Below, in pieces: positions 1-8,225 of a DNA stretch of 64,000 nucleotides. This DNA comes from Kluyvera cryocrescens NBRC 102467. Lineage in GTDB: Bacteria > Pseudomonadota > Gammaproteobacteria > Enterobacterales > Enterobacteriaceae. Every line of letters begins with the position of its first letter. Positions within the stretch are counted from its first letter, which is position 1. The position numbers and the translations under genes were made by a program. The notes beneath the pieces are model-generated. The model did no database searches, was not told where the DNA came from, and saw only the letters and a list, made by a program, of their open reading frames with translations. The stretch is from positions 47,472 to 111,471 of the forward strand of contig NZ_BCTM01000020.1 in the NCBI RefSeq assembly GCF_001571285.1. Reading direction: 5' to 3'.

Positions 1-965
1 TACTGTAACCAGCCAATAACGCCGGTATTCTGCTCTGCCAGTACGATACGGATCAGCACCATGATTAAGCCCAGCCGCAGAATACTGCCGCTGGAGAGCC
101 AGCGCGTATTGAGCAGCGGATTCGTGCGGTTATGTTCAAAAATGATGGCGCTGATGACCAGAACTACCGCCGCGGCAAGCGACCAGCCAATCCACTGGGC
201 CTCAAACCACCAGTCCAGACGGCCGAGGGACAGCACCGCGCAGATAAGACCCATCCCGGGCGCGAGTAGGATAAAGGTAATAAAATCCTTCTTCTCAAAG
301 ACTTTTTTGCGATCGCTGGGCGGCAGTTTTAGCGCAATCACGCAGGCCAGCGATACCAGCGCGAGTCCGAGTTCGAAAAAGTAGAGCCCGCGCCACTCGT
401 CAATTTGCAGCAGTTCGGTAGAAAACAGTCGGGCGAGGGGGATGGCCAGCGACGAACCGGTAATCCCGATGGTCAGCGCCTTGAGACGATGCTTCGCTGG
501 CCACGCCTGCACCTGGTAGTAAATCCCTAACGAACTGAGCGCCGCCGCCACCATGCCGTGCGCGGCGCGCACCATCAGCGCGGAATTGAGATCGTTGACG
601 AACAGGTGGAAAAAGGTCACCAGTACATACAGCACCAGAAAACCTTCGGTAAACGCCCGCAGCCCAAACTGCTGACGGAATTTCACCAGTAGCAGGTTGA
701 TGGAAACGTTGGTCATCACGTAAACCGCAGGCAGCCACGCGATCTCCGTCGACCAGGCGGCGAATGAACCCTGCAGGTTTTGCAGGTTGGCGGTGACCAC
801 CGCATTACCTAACGCGCCAGTCAGGCACACCAGCAGCCCAACGATGCCATAGGCTACGCGTTTAGCCGGGTGATGAATGGGCGTTGAAGGGGAACCGAGA
901 ATGGCCGGTTTTTCGTGAGGCGCCCAGTCGTGTGGGGCGTAGGGATCGCGACGCGGTGGCGACAT
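1..965 (-). CDS. MFS multidrug efflux transporter, DHA2/EmrB-like (partial, C-terminus outside window)
   Basis: The frame opens at ATG 965 and stays open to the window edge, so about 321 N-terminal residues are visible. A short hydrophilic N-terminus (SPPRRDPYAPHDW) is followed by many hydrophobic helices; the stretch TANLQNLQGSFAAWSTEIAWLPAVYVMTN is typical of 14-TM drug:H+ antiporters of the EmrB/QacA (DHA2) type. The start codon shares one base with the stop of the upstream marR-type gene (TAATG), so the two are translationally coupled in one operon. Regulation by that MarR protein is inferred from the arrangement and from the palindrome upstream of marR. No EmrA-like membrane fusion partner is visible. 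The substrate is unknown. Confidence 0.85.
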   Translation of the reverse strand, partial: MSPPRRDPYAPHDWAPHEKPAILGSPSTPIHHPAKRVAYGIVGLLVCLTGALGNAVVTANLQNLQGSFAAWSTEIAWLPAVYVMTNVSINLLLVKFRQQFGLRAFTEGFLVLYVLVTFFHLFVNDLNSALMVRAAHGMVAAALSSLGIYYQVQAWPAKHRLKALTIGITGSSLAIPLARLFSTELLQIDEWRGLYFFELGLALVSLACVIALKLPPSDRKKVFEKKDFITFILLAPGMGLICAVLSLGRLDWWFEAQWIGWSLAAAVVLVISAIIFEHNRTNPLLNTRWLSSGSILRLGLIMVLIRIVLAEQNTGVIGWLQ

Positions 966-1396
966 TATTTCTTCTCCACTTCACGCAGCAGTTTTAACAG
1001 TACCTCGTAGGTTTTTTCCTGCTCTTCAGGGGTGATAACGGTGAGGATCTCTTCGCGAAGTTCATCGGCAACCGCTTTGACCTGATGAAACAGCTCGCGG
1101 CCTTTTTCCGTTGCCACCAGCAGGCGCTTGCGTTTGTCGCGCTCGGTGATCACCCGTTCAACCAGCCCTAAATCCACCAGTTTATTAATCAATGGCACCA
1201 CGGTCGCGCTCTCAACGCCCAGCTCTTGCGCTAACTCGGTTTGCGAAAGCGGCTGCTCATTTCTGGCTATCGCAGCGACGGCCACCCAGGTGGCCTGGCT
1301 CATGCCAAGATCTTTTAGCCGTCGATTGACGGCCAGCCGCCAGTGGTGAGCGGTGAGATAGAGGAGATGGGAGAAATTAAGCTGTCGGTTATCCAT
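965..1396 (-). CDS. MarR-family transcriptional regulator
   Basis: This 143-aa protein has the usual MarR length and winged-helix layout. The recognition region is LSQTELAQELGVESATVVPLINKLVDLGLVERV (residues about 50-82), followed by the wing ITERDKRKRLLVATEKG and a charged C-terminal dimerisation helix. It precedes and overlaps the efflux gene by one base, a common local-repressor arrangement in which the pump substrate relieves repression. The 18-bp perfect palindrome just upstream (1413-1430) is the likely operator. The family and the operon are clear; the ligand is not. Confidence 0.9.
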   Translation of the reverse strand: MDNRQLNFSHLLYLTAHHWRLAVNRRLKDLGMSQATWVAVAAIARNEQPLSQTELAQELGVESATVVPLINKLVDLGLVERVITERDKRKRLLVATEKGRELFHQVKAVADELREEILTVITPEEQEKTYEVLLKLLREVEKK

Positions 1397-1412
1397 GGCG
1401 AATCATTCATAA

Positions 1413-1430
1413 TCATTAGAGCTCTAATGA
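1413..1430. promoter_or_regulatory. Perfect 18-bp palindrome, probable MarR operator
   Basis: TCATTAGAGCTCTAATGA is a perfect inverted repeat lying 17 bases upstream of the marR start (1396). MarR dimers bind palindromes of this size across their own promoters, so autorepression of the marR-efflux operon is the simplest reading. The palindrome is seen directly; the binding protein is inferred. Confidence 0.7.
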
Positions 1431-1511
1431 GTTTACGTTCGGCGGAAACCATAATTCAAGTGAATATGAAAAATAAGTCTTATCTGAGAGGCGCGGTTGA
1501 GGTTAGGGTTT

Positions 1512-1538
1512 GCCCGGCTTCAGGCGGCGAAGCCGGGC
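1512..1538. terminator. Strong hairpin downstream of the MHS transporter gene
   Basis: GCCCGGCTTC and GAAGCCGGGC form a perfect 10-bp stem with a 7-base loop, immediately after the transporter stop codon (1546 on the minus strand). There is no T-tract, so it may act as a Rho-type boundary, a 3' stabilising stem or a single REP-like element. Confidence 0.6.
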
Positions 1539-1545
1539 GATGTCG

Positions 1546-2868
1546 TTAGATTTGGCTGGTTTGCGCATTGACCACGGCGGACTGGCGCTTGCTGCGGCTG
1601 GCAAAGAAAATGGCCGTCAGCGAGATAGCCACGGTGGCGCCCAGATACCAGGCGACGGGCACCCAGTCACCGTCATATTTAGCCAATAGGCCGGTAGCGA
1701 TAAGCGGGGCGGTACCGCCTGCCAGCGCTGCACCAATTTGGTAGCCCAAAGTGATACCGGTATAGCGGACGTTAGCGTTGAAAATTTCTGAACACAGCGT
1801 CCCCAGCACGGCGGTAATCGGGGCCCACAGAATGCCGAACATTACCACCGTTGCCAGCATGATCGCCCAGGTGGTTCCGGTATCCAGCAGCATAAACCAC
1901 GGCACGATAAACAGCCCCAGCAGCGTGACGCTCAGTGCATACATACGCTGGCGACCAATTTTATCGGATAACAGCCCCATTAATGGGATCATTACGGTAG
2001 CAACCAACGCCCCAAGGGTGACAGCTTCCAGCACCTGGGATTTTTGATAAGTTAACGTGGTGGTGGCGTAGCTGACCACAAAGGTCGAGAAAATATAAAA
2101 CGGTGCGGTTTCCACCACTTTTAAACCGGCGGCAATAATCACTTCACGCCAGTGGTGCTTGAGCGTTTCACGCAGCGGTGCTTTGGCCACCTGACCGGAC
2201 TCTTTCACTTTCTTGAAGTCTGGCGTTTCATCAATATCTTTACGGATCCACAGGCCAACCAGCACCAGTGCGGCGCTCATCAGGAACGGAATGCGCCAGC
2301 CCCAGGAAAGGAACTGCTCTTCGCTAAACAACGTCATCAGCGACACAATAAAGGTCGCCATCAGCATACCGATAGTGACGCCCGCCTGCGGAATACTGCC
2401 AAAGAAACCTTTGCGTTTTTCCGGTGCATATTCATAGGCCAACAGCAGCGCGCCGCCCCATTCACCACCAATACCAATTCCCTGAATAATACGCATTAAA
2501 ATCAGCAGGATTGGCGCCCAAATACCAATTTGATCATAGGTTGGCAGCAGGCCAATCATCACGGTAGCCGTCCCCATCAGCGAGAGGGTCAGGACTAAGG
2601 TTTTTTTGCGGCCAATGCGGTCACCAATGTGGGCGAAAATTACGCCGCCAATGGGACGAATAAAGAAAGTCAGCGAGAAAGAGAGATAGGAGAGAATCAG
2701 GCCGATAACCGGGTCAACCATTGGGAAAAAGATTTTGTTGAACACCAATGCGGCAGCCGTGCCGTAGAGAAAATAGTCAAACCATTCAATGGAACTGCCC
2801 GTCAGGCTCGCAATCAGGACCCTTTTGTTCTTTTTCAGGATCGTGGTGCTGCTTTCTTGTATTGTCAT
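1546..2868 (-). CDS. MHS-family MFS transporter (ShiA/YdfJ/ProP-like metabolite:H+ symporter)
   Basis: The protein is 440 aa from ATG 2868, which is preceded by GGGAG nine bases upstream; an in-frame upstream ATG (2931) has no such site and is less likely. Hallmarks of the metabolite:H+ symporter family are GSSIEWFDYFLYGTAAAL in TM1, the loop-2 motif GDRIGRKKTLV, and RIIQGIGIGGEWGGALLLAYEYAP in TM4-5, followed by a second six-helix half containing SDKIGRQRMYAL. Family members import small organic acids or zwitterions such as shikimate, alpha-ketoglutarate or betaine. The substrate here is not decidable; shikimate or quinate would suit the dehydrogenase and pca genes 12-18 kb away, but that is speculation. 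Confidence 0.85.
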   Translation of the reverse strand: MTIQESSTTILKKNKRVLIASLTGSSIEWFDYFLYGTAAALVFNKIFFPMVDPVIGLILSYLSFSLTFFIRPIGGVIFAHIGDRIGRKKTLVLTLSLMGTATVMIGLLPTYDQIGIWAPILLILMRIIQGIGIGGEWGGALLLAYEYAPEKRKGFFGSIPQAGVTIGMLMATFIVSLMTLFSEEQFLSWGWRIPFLMSAALVLVGLWIRKDIDETPDFKKVKESGQVAKAPLRETLKHHWREVIIAAGLKVVETAPFYIFSTFVVSYATTTLTYQKSQVLEAVTLGALVATVMIPLMGLLSDKIGRQRMYALSVTLLGLFIVPWFMLLDTGTTWAIMLATVVMFGILWAPITAVLGTLCSEIFNANVRYTGITLGYQIGAALAGGTAPLIATGLLAKYDGDWVPVAWYLGATVAISLTAIFFASRSKRQSAVVNAQTSQI

Positions 2869-3225
2869 GAAGAATAACTCCCGCCACATTGGGTTAAAAT
2901 CAGGTGGCACCTTTGGGGTGAAAAGGTACAACCTGAATTGTGAAAAAGGTTGCTTGAATGTTAAGCAACTTAGATATGCGCGTTATCTTTGGCAAGCGTG
3001 GCGTTGAAATTTGTGAGCCAAAATGAGTCTCATTTTTGTTTCAAGAAACTAAAATCATGCTTTATGTTGGCACTTAATTCTGATTATCAATCATTTTATA
3101 GGGTAATATTCAGGTGCAACCGCCTTGTTTTTAGACGTTTCTGGTTATTTCAGGATTGTTACAAATTGATCGGGCTTGGGGGATAATCGTCCCATGTTGG
3201 TTTTGTTAAAGGAGCACAGAGCACC
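2869..3225. other. Divergent intergenic region between the MHS transporter and ydcF
   Basis: This 357-bp AT-rich stretch lies between two divergent genes and shows no credible ORF. A possible sigma-70 promoter for ydcF has -10 GATAAT at 3182-3187 with TTACAA 17 bases upstream. A short inverted repeat, TGATT-ATC-AATCA, occurs at 3081-3093. No RNA gene was recognised. Confidence 0.5.
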
Positions 3226-4020
3226 ATGAGCTTGTTATGTTTACCCGAAGCGACGCTGGCGGCAGCCAACCGGCTGGGGCGCTGGTTGGCGCAGGGTGAT
3301 ATGGCCGGGGAGCCAGCCGTTGCCAACGCACCGCTGGTCGTTCTGGCGGGTAACGCCGTCATGCCAACCGTGGATGCCGCCTGTCGGCTGGCTAAGTTAA
3401 GCGGTGGGACGCTATTGATCTGCGGCGGCGTAGGGCACTCAACTTCGTTCCTTTATCAGACGATAGCGCAACACCCGCGCTACCGGGCGATCGCGATTCT
3501 TGACCAGCCGGAAGCAGCGCTGCTGGCGGAGATTGCGCATCGTTTCTGGCAGATCCCCAGGGAACGTATCGTGATAGAAGATCAATCCACCAACTGCGGT
3601 GAGAACGCATGGTTTACGCGTCGGGTGATGGAACGGCTCGGCATTGAGGTGCCGGTTGCCACGTTGGTTCAGGATCCCACCATGCAGCGGCGTACCATGG
3701 CGACATTTTCCCGGGCCTGGCAAGATGTGACGGTGTCACCGAAATGGGTGAGCTATCCCGGCTATATCCCGCTCCTGCAAAATACGTCTGATGGCGTGGC
3801 CTGGCAGCAGCCTGCTGAGGGGCTGTGGTCGGTTGGCCGTTATCTGTCGCTTATTCTCGGCGAGCTGCCGCGTTTACGCGACGACGCGCAGGGCTACGGC
3901 CCGCGGGGCAAAGATTTTATCGTTCACGTTGAGATCCCCGATGAGATTGAAGAGGCCTGGCAACAGCTTGCCGCAGAACCTCAACTGCGACAGGAACGGG
4001 CGGATCGTCATCTCGCTTAA
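3226..4020 (+). CDS. ydcF: DUF218/ElyC-like protein YdcF
   Basis: This 264-aa protein matches E. coli YdcF (266 aa) along its length. Conserved segments include VVLAGNAVMPTVDAACRLA, ICGGVGHSTSFLY, IEDQSTNCGENA, VQDPTMQRRTMATF and the C-terminal GELPRLRDDAQGYGPRG. These belong to the DUF218 fold, a Rossmann-like domain reported in E. coli YdcF to bind S-adenosylmethionine; the reaction is unknown. GGAG at 3211-3214 precedes ATG 3226 by 11 bases. As in K-12, it lies upstream of aldA, but here an extra small gene on the opposite strand separates them. Confidence 0.93.
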   Translation: MSLLCLPEATLAAANRLGRWLAQGDMAGEPAVANAPLVVLAGNAVMPTVDAACRLAKLSGGTLLICGGVGHSTSFLYQTIAQHPRYRAIAILDQPEAALLAEIAHRFWQIPRERIVIEDQSTNCGENAWFTRRVMERLGIEVPVATLVQDPTMQRRTMATFSRAWQDVTVSPKWVSYPGYIPLLQNTSDGVAWQQPAEGLWSVGRYLSLILGELPRLRDDAQGYGPRGKDFIVHVEIPDEIEEAWQQLAAEPQLRQERADRHLA

Positions 4021-4054
4021 CAACGCGCAGCGGGTCAGCTCCGGCGGCTCGCTG

Positions 4055-4573
4055 CTAGCGAAAGCTCCACTGCATGCTGACGACAAATATTGACGGCAAA
4101 ATGATGCCGCTCTCAATGCCAAAATAGTCGGTAAAGTTGTATTGCAGGCCGTGATAAATGTAGGGCGAGAAACCGATGCCGGTGATTTTCTTCGCTGTCC
4201 GGTAGGCACCGTCATCGCCACAGTGACTGAAGGCGTCAAAGAAAAACTCGCCGGTGTAGGCGTAAATTCCCTTAAAGGTCCATCCCGTTTGGCTGTTTAG
4301 CCAATCCCGCCGCACGCCCAGCGTCAGGCAGCGGTCAGCAAAACTGTTCTTCATCGTGCCGACGAGCAGGCTGTACTTTGAATCGGCCGACAGCTTGCGC
4401 TCGGCTGAGAAAAAATCGTTATTGAATTTTTCATTATATTGACCGTGATTACCGGTCATATGATAGACAAACGAACCCGTATTGATGGAATACAGATTAA
4501 TTTCCCCCGCTTTGCAGGGCGCAGCCAGCGCGGCGGCGGACGCAAATACTGATGAAACGAGGGTTCTGCGCAT
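4055..4573 (-). CDS. Unknown small exported protein, possible outer-membrane beta-barrel
   Basis: The 172-aa protein opens with a signal-peptide-like segment (MRRTLVSSVFASAAALAAPCKAG), giving a mature protein of about 150 residues. The rest has alternating polar/hydrophobic, aromatic-rich strands (GSFVYHMTG, KYSLLVGTM, WTFKGIYAYTGEFFF, FSPYIYHGLQYNF, IFVVSMQWSFR), as expected for a small barrel of PagP size. It does not carry the PagP sequence pattern I know. Two cysteines (RCLTL and HCGDD) could form a disulphide. It sits convergent to ydcF and divergent from aldA, where K-12 has nothing. I do not recognise the family; the barrel assignment is inference. Confidence 0.6.
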   Translation of the reverse strand: MRRTLVSSVFASAAALAAPCKAGEINLYSINTGSFVYHMTGNHGQYNEKFNNDFFSAERKLSADSKYSLLVGTMKNSFADRCLTLGVRRDWLNSQTGWTFKGIYAYTGEFFFDAFSHCGDDGAYRTAKKITGIGFSPYIYHGLQYNFTDYFGIESGIILPSIFVVSMQWSFR

Positions 4574-4686
4574 GATTACACTCAGTCAGGCCAAAAATTA
4601 AAAATAATGGGCTGCATCATACGGTTTTGGCGGTAAACAAAGGCTCAACCGGAATCGGGCATGGTGAGAGAACCCGGGGTTTTGTT

Positions 4687-4702
4687 TATGAGTTGCCTCA
4701 CA
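4687..4702 (+). promoter_or_regulatory. Candidate CRP-binding site upstream of aldA
   Basis: TATGA-GTTGCC-TCACA matches the CRP pattern TGTGA-N6-TCACA at nine of ten core positions. It lies about 95 bases before the aldA start. E. coli aldA is known to be catabolite-controlled, which supports the call, but no promoter was mapped here. Confidence 0.45.
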
Positions 4703-4796
4703 GAAACGGACTGATTCGGTAGGAAAAGTTGCCGAAATGTATATGTATTTAACAATATTTTCACTTGTTAAAACAGCATACAGACAGGAGCAGGTC

Positions 4797-6242
4797 ATGA
4801 CGGCAACCGTGCAACATCCGATGTATATTGATGGTCAATTCGTAATCTGGCAGGGGAATAACTGGATTGATGTGGTTAATCCGGCGACGGAGGAGCGTCT
4901 TTCCCGTATTCCTGATGGTGACGCTGAACACGCCAGGTTAGCCATTGATGCCGCCGAGCGCGCCCAGCCGGCGTGGGAGGCACTGCCGGCTATTGAACGT
5001 GCCGGATGGCTGCGTAAGATTGCTGCCGGGATCCGCGCGCGCGCGCCGGAAATTGCGCAGATGATAGTGTCCGAAGGCGGCAAAATACAGCAGTTAGCGG
5101 AAGTAGAGGTGGGCTTCACCGCAGACTATATTGAGTATATGGCTGAATGGGCTCGTCGCTATGAAGGTGAAATTCTGCAAAGCGACCGCCCGGGCGAGAA
5201 TATCTTTGTCTTCAAACGCGCGCTGGGGGTCACGACCGGCATTCTGCCGTGGAACTTCCCGTTCTTTCTTATCGCTCGCAAGCTTGCGCCCGCGCTGATC
5301 ACGGGCAACACCATCGTCATTAAACCCAGCGAATTCACCCCTAATAACGCCGTCGCTTTTGCCGAAATTGTTCACGACATTGGTCTGCCCAAAGGGGTCT
5401 TCAACCTGGTCTTGGGCCGTGGTGAAACCGTGGGTCAGGAGCTGGCCGGCAACCCGAAAGTCGCGATGGTGAGCATGACCGGAAGCGTAGCGGCCGGTGA
5501 GAAAATTATGGCGGCGGCGGCGAAAAACATCACCAAAGTGTGCCTGGAACTGGGCGGCAAAGCCCCAGCCATTGTGCTCGACGACGCCGATTTGGAACTG
5601 GCGGTGAAGGCGGTGGTCGATTCACGCGTTATCAATACCGGGCAGGTTTGTAACTGCGCAGAACGACTGTATGTGCAAAAAGGTATCTACGATCGCTTCG
5701 TTAATAAGCTGGGTGAAGCGATGAAGGCGGTGGCGTTTGGCGATCCTTCACAGCGGAATGATATTGCAATGGGGCCACTGATTAACGCTGCCGCGCTTGA
5801 GCGCGTTGAGCAAAAGGTCGCTAAGGCTGTCTCTCAGGGAGCGCGCGTGGCGCTGGGGGGAAAAGCGGTGGACGGTGCCGGCTATTTCTATCCACCAACG
5901 CTGCTGCTGGATGTGCGTCAGGATATGAGCATTATGCATGAAGAGACCTTTGGCCCGGTGCTGCCGGTGGTGGTGTTTGATACGCTCGATGACGCCCTGA
6001 AAATGGCCAACGACAGTGAATACGGCCTGACGTCTTCCATTTATACCCGTGACCTTAACCTGGCCATGAAGGCCGTACGTGGACTGAAGTTTGGCGAAAC
6101 GTATATTAATCGCGAACACTTTGAAGCGATGCAGGGCTTCCATGCGGGCTGGCGTAAATCCGGGATTGGCGGGGCTGACGGCAAGCACGGACTGAACGAA
6201 TACCTGCAAACTCAGATGGTCTATTTACAGACTCAAGGCTAA
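4797..6242 (+). CDS. aldA: Lactaldehyde/glycolaldehyde dehydrogenase AldA
   Basis: This NAD-dependent cytosolic aldehyde dehydrogenase oxidises L-lactaldehyde (from fucose and rhamnose) and glycolaldehyde. The 481-aa product is nearly colinear with E. coli AldA (479 aa). Visible motifs are PWNFPFFLIARK, the cofactor loop SMTGSVAAGEKIM, the general-base region LELGGKAPAIV and the nucleophile region NTGQVCNCAERLYVQKG (Cys about 285). The start is ATG 4797, six bases after AGGAG; an in-frame upstream ATG would add 20 residues absent from the family. Divergent from the unknown exported protein, with a candidate CRP box upstream. Confidence 0.97.
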   Translation: MTATVQHPMYIDGQFVIWQGNNWIDVVNPATEERLSRIPDGDAEHARLAIDAAERAQPAWEALPAIERAGWLRKIAAGIRARAPEIAQMIVSEGGKIQQLAEVEVGFTADYIEYMAEWARRYEGEILQSDRPGENIFVFKRALGVTTGILPWNFPFFLIARKLAPALITGNTIVIKPSEFTPNNAVAFAEIVHDIGLPKGVFNLVLGRGETVGQELAGNPKVAMVSMTGSVAAGEKIMAAAAKNITKVCLELGGKAPAIVLDDADLELAVKAVVDSRVINTGQVCNCAERLYVQKGIYDRFVNKLGEAMKAVAFGDPSQRNDIAMGPLINAAALERVEQKVAKAVSQGARVALGGKAVDGAGYFYPPTLLLDVRQDMSIMHEETFGPVLPVVVFDTLDDALKMANDSEYGLTSSIYTRDLNLAMKAVRGLKFGETYINREHFEAMQGFHAGWRKSGIGGADGKHGLNEYLQTQMVYLQTQG

Positions 6243-6248
6243 GCCGCG

Positions 6249-6273
6249 GGATGGCCGGAACATCCGGCCATCC
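6249..6273. terminator. Bidirectional hairpin between aldA and the ada-like gene
   Basis: GGATGGCCGGA-ACA-TCCGGCCATCC is a perfect 11-bp stem with a 3-base loop, located between two convergent genes. Its position suits a shared terminator, though no T-tract follows. Confidence 0.7.
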
Positions 6274-6276
6274 TCT

Positions 6277-7347
6277 CTAGTTACGCTCGGCTGCCGGGCT
6301 TTCGCTGAGCGCTTTTTCATGATCCAGCAGCCAGGCTTTACGCGCCACGCCGCCGCCGTAGCCAGTCATGCTGCCATCTTTGCCGATCACCCGATGACAG
6401 GGGATCACGATCGCAATCCGATTGGCTCCGTTTGCCGCCGCCACGGCGCGGGAGGCGGTTGGCTTATTAAGGCTTTCCGCCAGCGCCTGATAATGGGTGG
6501 TGTGGCCGCAGGGAAGTAGCCCCAACGCCTGCCAGACGCGACGCTGAAAATCGCTGCCGGGCGTATCCAACGACAGCGTAAACTCACGACGCTGACCGGC
6601 AAAATATTCACCGATTTCTCGTTCCGCCTGATGGGTGTGATTATTGCTGCCGGCAATAATCCGTGCGCGTAATAAGCGCTGTAGATCGCGAAATTCGGTC
6701 TCCAGCATGCGCCTATCGACAAATTCCAGCAGGCACACGCCGCGCTCGGTGGCGCAAACGAACATCGGGCCCAGCGGCGTGGTAAAACGGTGAATTAAGA
6801 TGGTCTGCTGATGCGCGACTGGCGACTGGCCCGTCAGCTTTTTACAGGTATAGCCAAAACCGCTTAACGATTCATAGCCGTTATCAAAGGCAACGTCGGT
6901 GGCATTGCGTCCGGCCTTGAGCTCCTGTAGCGCCACGTTGACTCGCTGCATGCGTTGAAAGGCTTGAAAGGTCATGCCGTGATGCTGCAAAAACCAGCGC
7001 CGCACGCGCTCCGGACTGATGCCGTTTTCGCGCAGTTGACTGTCTCCGACGCGCGCTTTCGGCGTGAGTCGCACCAGAGCCAGCGCCTGTTCAATGTAAT
7101 CCGGTGCGGAACAGGCATTCTCGGTGGGCCGGCAGACTTTGCACGGGCGAAAGCCCGCATCCAGCGCAGATTTAAAACGATCAAAAAATTCGACGTTCTC
7201 ACGCTTGGGTTTGCGCGCCCGACAAATTGACAGGCAAAACACGCCGGTGGTTTTAACGCCGACATAGAAAACCCCGGTGTATTCTGCGGCGCGTTCAAGC
7301 AGCGCCTGGTACCAGATATCACACTGCGCGCTATCGCTGATTTTCAT
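6277..7347 (-). CDS. ada: Ada-type methylated-DNA repair protein and transcriptional activator
   Basis: Three Ada modules are present in 356 aa. The N-terminal zinc methyl-phosphotriester domain has FCLSICRAR and FRPCKVCRP, giving Cys38, 42, 69 and 72, the same numbering as E. coli Ada. An AraC-type HTH follows (GISPERVRRWFLQHHGMTFQAF; ATDVAFDNGYESLSGFG). The C-terminal O6-methylguanine methyltransferase has the active site IPCHRVIG (Cys about 317). ATG 7347 is chosen because AGGAG lies nine bases upstream and because this start reproduces the cysteine numbering; a TTG at 7353 is possible. It overlaps the 3' end of the PEP-mutase-family gene, and no alkB follows, so this operon differs from K-12 ada-alkB. 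Confidence 0.9.
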   Translation of the reverse strand: MKISDSAQCDIWYQALLERAAEYTGVFYVGVKTTGVFCLSICRARKPKRENVEFFDRFKSALDAGFRPCKVCRPTENACSAPDYIEQALALVRLTPKARVGDSQLRENGISPERVRRWFLQHHGMTFQAFQRMQRVNVALQELKAGRNATDVAFDNGYESLSGFGYTCKKLTGQSPVAHQQTILIHRFTTPLGPMFVCATERGVCLLEFVDRRMLETEFRDLQRLLRARIIAGSNNHTHQAEREIGEYFAGQRREFTLSLDTPGSDFQRRVWQALGLLPCGHTTHYQALAESLNKPTASRAVAAANGANRIAIVIPCHRVIGKDGSMTGYGGGVARKAWLLDHEKALSESPAAERN

Positions 7348-8107
7348 CGGCAAAAACTCCTGCGAAAGATTGCTGTTGGCGAACGGTTAACAGTCGCGAA
7401 TTTAAGCCGTTTTGTAGCACGGAATGTAGCGCATTACCCATGGAAATGCGTCGAACACCGAGTTGACCCAAAATGGTGAAATCGGGCAGACCTGCCATCG
7501 CCATCACGTTTAGCGGCAACGCGGTGTGGTTGACGATCGCCGCAATGTCCTCAGGCGATATGACGCAGGGAACAAAAAGACCGTCCGCGCCTTGCGTGGC
7601 GTAGCGTTGCGCACGGAGTAGGGTTTCCTCACGAGCGTTAGGCACATTCATTAAGAACGGATCGGTGCGCACATTCAGAAACAGCGCACAGGGAAAGGCG
7701 GCTAGCGTCTCGCGAATGGCTTGCAGCCGCTGAGCAAACCGTTGGCTATCTTCGAGCACGCGAACGCCATTGATGATTCGGCTGTCCTCAAGGTTAACGC
7801 CGGCAATACCCATGGACGCCAGCCGCCGCATATTTTCGGCGATCCCCGCGGTCGTATCGGCATAGCCAGACTCCATATCCACGCTAAGCGGTAAGGATGT
7901 TACCGCGCGGATGCGGCTCACCACGTAGTACAGCTCATCAAAAGAGAGGCTCTCACCATCCTCGTACCCCAACATACTGGCGATGGCTGCGCTTGATGTT
8001 CCAAGCGCCTGATAGCCAGCTTGCTCAGCGGCGCGAGCGCTGCTGGCGTCCCAGACGTTGGCTAACAGTAAAGGGAAGGGTTGGAAATGCAGTGCGGTAA
8101 AGTCCAT
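7331..8107 (-). CDS. Isocitrate lyase/phosphoenolpyruvate mutase family protein
   Basis: The 258-aa product starts at ATG 8107 with CGGAG six bases upstream; an upstream in-frame start would add 49 residues of unlikely sequence. The family fold is visible in PFPLLLANVWDASSARAAEQAGYQALGTSSAAIA, LPLSVDMESGYAD, IAGVNLEDS (metal-binding Asp/Glu residues) and ALFLNVRTDPFL. The lyase KKCGH signature is absent, so it is not a classical isocitrate or methylisocitrate lyase. It probably makes or breaks a C-C or C-P bond in a small keto acid; the substrate is unknown. Its 3' end overlaps the ada-like gene by about 17 bases, indicating co-translation. Confidence 0.85.
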   Translation of the reverse strand: MDFTALHFQPFPLLLANVWDASSARAAEQAGYQALGTSSAAIASMLGYEDGESLSFDELYYVVSRIRAVTSLPLSVDMESGYADTTAGIAENMRRLASMGIAGVNLEDSRIINGVRVLEDSQRFAQRLQAIRETLAAFPCALFLNVRTDPFLMNVPNAREETLLRAQRYATQGADGLFVPCVISPEDIAAIVNHTALPLNVMAMAGLPDFTILGQLGVRRISMGNALHSVLQNGLNSRLLTVRQQQSFAGVFADENQR

Positions 8108-8196
8108 AACGATCTCCGGTTGTGTGTGCCAGCGGAGTGTGCCGTGGCGGCAAGCAGGCTCACAACCGAAAATTGGACGACCATTTTTTGCGAAAA

Positions 8197-8218
8197 GCGG
8201 GGGAGCAAACTCCCCCGC
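8197..8218 (-). terminator. Terminator of gapC
   Basis: GCGGGGGAG-CAAA-CTCCCCCGC is a perfect 9-bp stem just beyond the gapC stop codon. On the minus strand it is followed by TTTTCGC and a T-rich stretch, consistent with an intrinsic terminator. Confidence 0.75.
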
Positions 8219-8225
8219 GCCGCTG

